Assembly (NCBI GenBank): GCA_965603015.1
Contig: CBFDBJ010000011.1
Coordinates: 1 to 62,214, forward strand
Length of the DNA: 62,214 nucleotides
Source of the DNA: JAUWTJ01 sp965603015
GTDB taxonomy: Bacteria > Pseudomonadota > Alphaproteobacteria > M2410
Reading direction: 5' to 3'
Shown here piece after piece: positions 61,634 through 62,214 of this stretch. A model generated the notes under the pieces. The model did not search any database, was not told the DNA's origin, and worked only from the letters and a program-made list of their open reading frames with translations. Both the position numbers and the translations under genes were made by a program. Positions within the stretch are counted from its first letter, which is position 1. Each line of letters opens with the position of its first letter.

Positions 61634-62214
61634 ATGGCCTCGCAAAATCGTCAGATAGCAATGGTCTTTGACCTGAATAAATGTATTGGCTGCCAGACCT
61701 GCTCTGTTGCCTGCAAGGTACTTTGGACCCGCAATGAAGGCACCGACTATCAGTGGTGGTGCACAGTCAATACCGTCCCCGGCCAGGGCAGTCCAAAGGG
61801 ATGGGAAGCCATGGGCGGCGGCTACAAGGATGACAAGCTCATGCTCGGCAAGTTGCCGGAGCGCTCCGAATTTGGCGGTGGCTGGGACTTCAATTACGAC
61901 GAGGTCTTCTACGGCAAGGGCAAAGGCGCAGGGGGGAGCCAGGTGCCGCTGCGGGTCAAAGGCGAACAACCGACCTGGGGCCCCAACTGGGACGAGGACC
62001 AGGGCGGCGGCGAATATCCCAACAGCTATTATTATTATCTGCCCCGGCTTTGTAATCACTGCACGCGCCCGGCCTGTGTCGAGGCCTGCCCCTCAAAGGC
62101 CATGTACAAGCGCCCCGAGGATGGCATTGTGCTGAGAGACGAGGCGAAGTGCGGGGGAGCGCAGGATTGTGCCAAGGCCTGCCCCTACAAGAAGATCTTC
62201 TTCAACCACGAACG
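61634..62214 (+). CDS. Iron-sulfur beta subunit of a type II molybdoenzyme (3' end cut by window edge)
   Basis: The first 193 residues of an EbdB/NarH-like beta subunit. CIGCQTCSVACK is at residues 17-28, then CNHCTRPACVEACP, and CGGAQDCAKACPYKKIFF at the edge. In the last motif the second ligand position is Ala, where NarH has Trp, again pointing to a [3Fe-4S] cluster. It closely resembles the leftward beta subunit, including the W-W-C insert (QWWCTVNTVPG against QWWCSVNTQPG). The last cluster and C-terminal domain lie outside the window. The start has AAAGGAG upstream and follows alpha4 by 19 bp. Confidence 0.9.
   Translation, partial: MASQNRQIAMVFDLNKCIGCQTCSVACKVLWTRNEGTDYQWWCTVNTVPGQGSPKGWEAMGGGYKDDKLMLGKLPERSEFGGGWDFNYDEVFYGKGKGAGGSQVPLRVKGEQPTWGPNWDEDQGGGEYPNSYYYYLPRLCNHCTRPACVEACPSKAMYKRPEDGIVLRDEAKCGGAQDCAKACPYKKIFFNHE

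Overview
The window comes from an alphaproteobacterial chromosome of moderate GC. The evidence is a metF / split-metH block headed by an ArsR-methyltransferase fusion regulator, an AmpD-type amidase next to a TerB-DnaJ protein, MlaA/MlaC, RecX, CtrA-type TTAA-N7-TTAA signals, and the long imperfect intergenic palindromes common in this class. The two strands are used about equally and no phage, transposase, tRNA or rRNA gene was found. I cannot place the genus.

Layout. 1-9.8 kb: amidase (cut by the left edge), two DMT exporters, a DjlA-like protein, a small membrane protein, a YaiI-family protein, a very small PEP-CTERM protein, a large orphan PAS histidine kinase, a fatty acid desaturase and RecX. 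9.8-20.1 kb: ATP-dependent 5-oxoprolinase, an SDR, then a leftward methionine-cycle operon (regulator, metF, homocysteine methyltransferase, metH core) behind an inverted repeat that looks like its operator. 20.3-31 kb: MlaA and MlaC, an alpha/beta hydrolase, EttA, soluble transhydrogenase, two thiolases with a hydroxyacyl-CoA dehydrogenase, and an aldo/keto reductase.

31.4-38 kb: a three-gene module that I read as one functional unit. It has an S8 subtilisin autotransporter with 13 tandem IDPFYGD-type heptads, an exported TPR protein, and a histidine kinase whose exported TPR sensor half is a clear paralogue of that TPR protein. A CtrA-type box precedes the first gene.

38.6-62.2 kb: an anaerobic-metabolism island. 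It opens with a glycyl radical enzyme of the dehydratase/lyase size class and its activase. Facing it is a nine-gene leftward operon: alpha2, beta, chaperone, alpha1 of type II DMSO-reductase-family molybdoenzymes, a nitroreductase-like protein, two small membrane proteins, a degenerate adenylate-forming protein and a DUF3237 protein. An FNR/FixK-type box lies upstream. Next comes a third alpha subunit with an MFS transporter, and then, divergently, a second chaperone, a fourth alpha subunit and a second beta subunit cut by the right edge. Relatives of these alpha subunits (ethylbenzene dehydrogenase, steroid C25 dehydrogenase) hydroxylate hydrocarbons without oxygen. None of the four here shows a Tat leader and no heme b gamma subunit is seen, so they look cytoplasmic. 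Together with the beta-oxidation genes this suggests anaerobic breakdown of a hydrophobic compound whose identity the sequence does not give.
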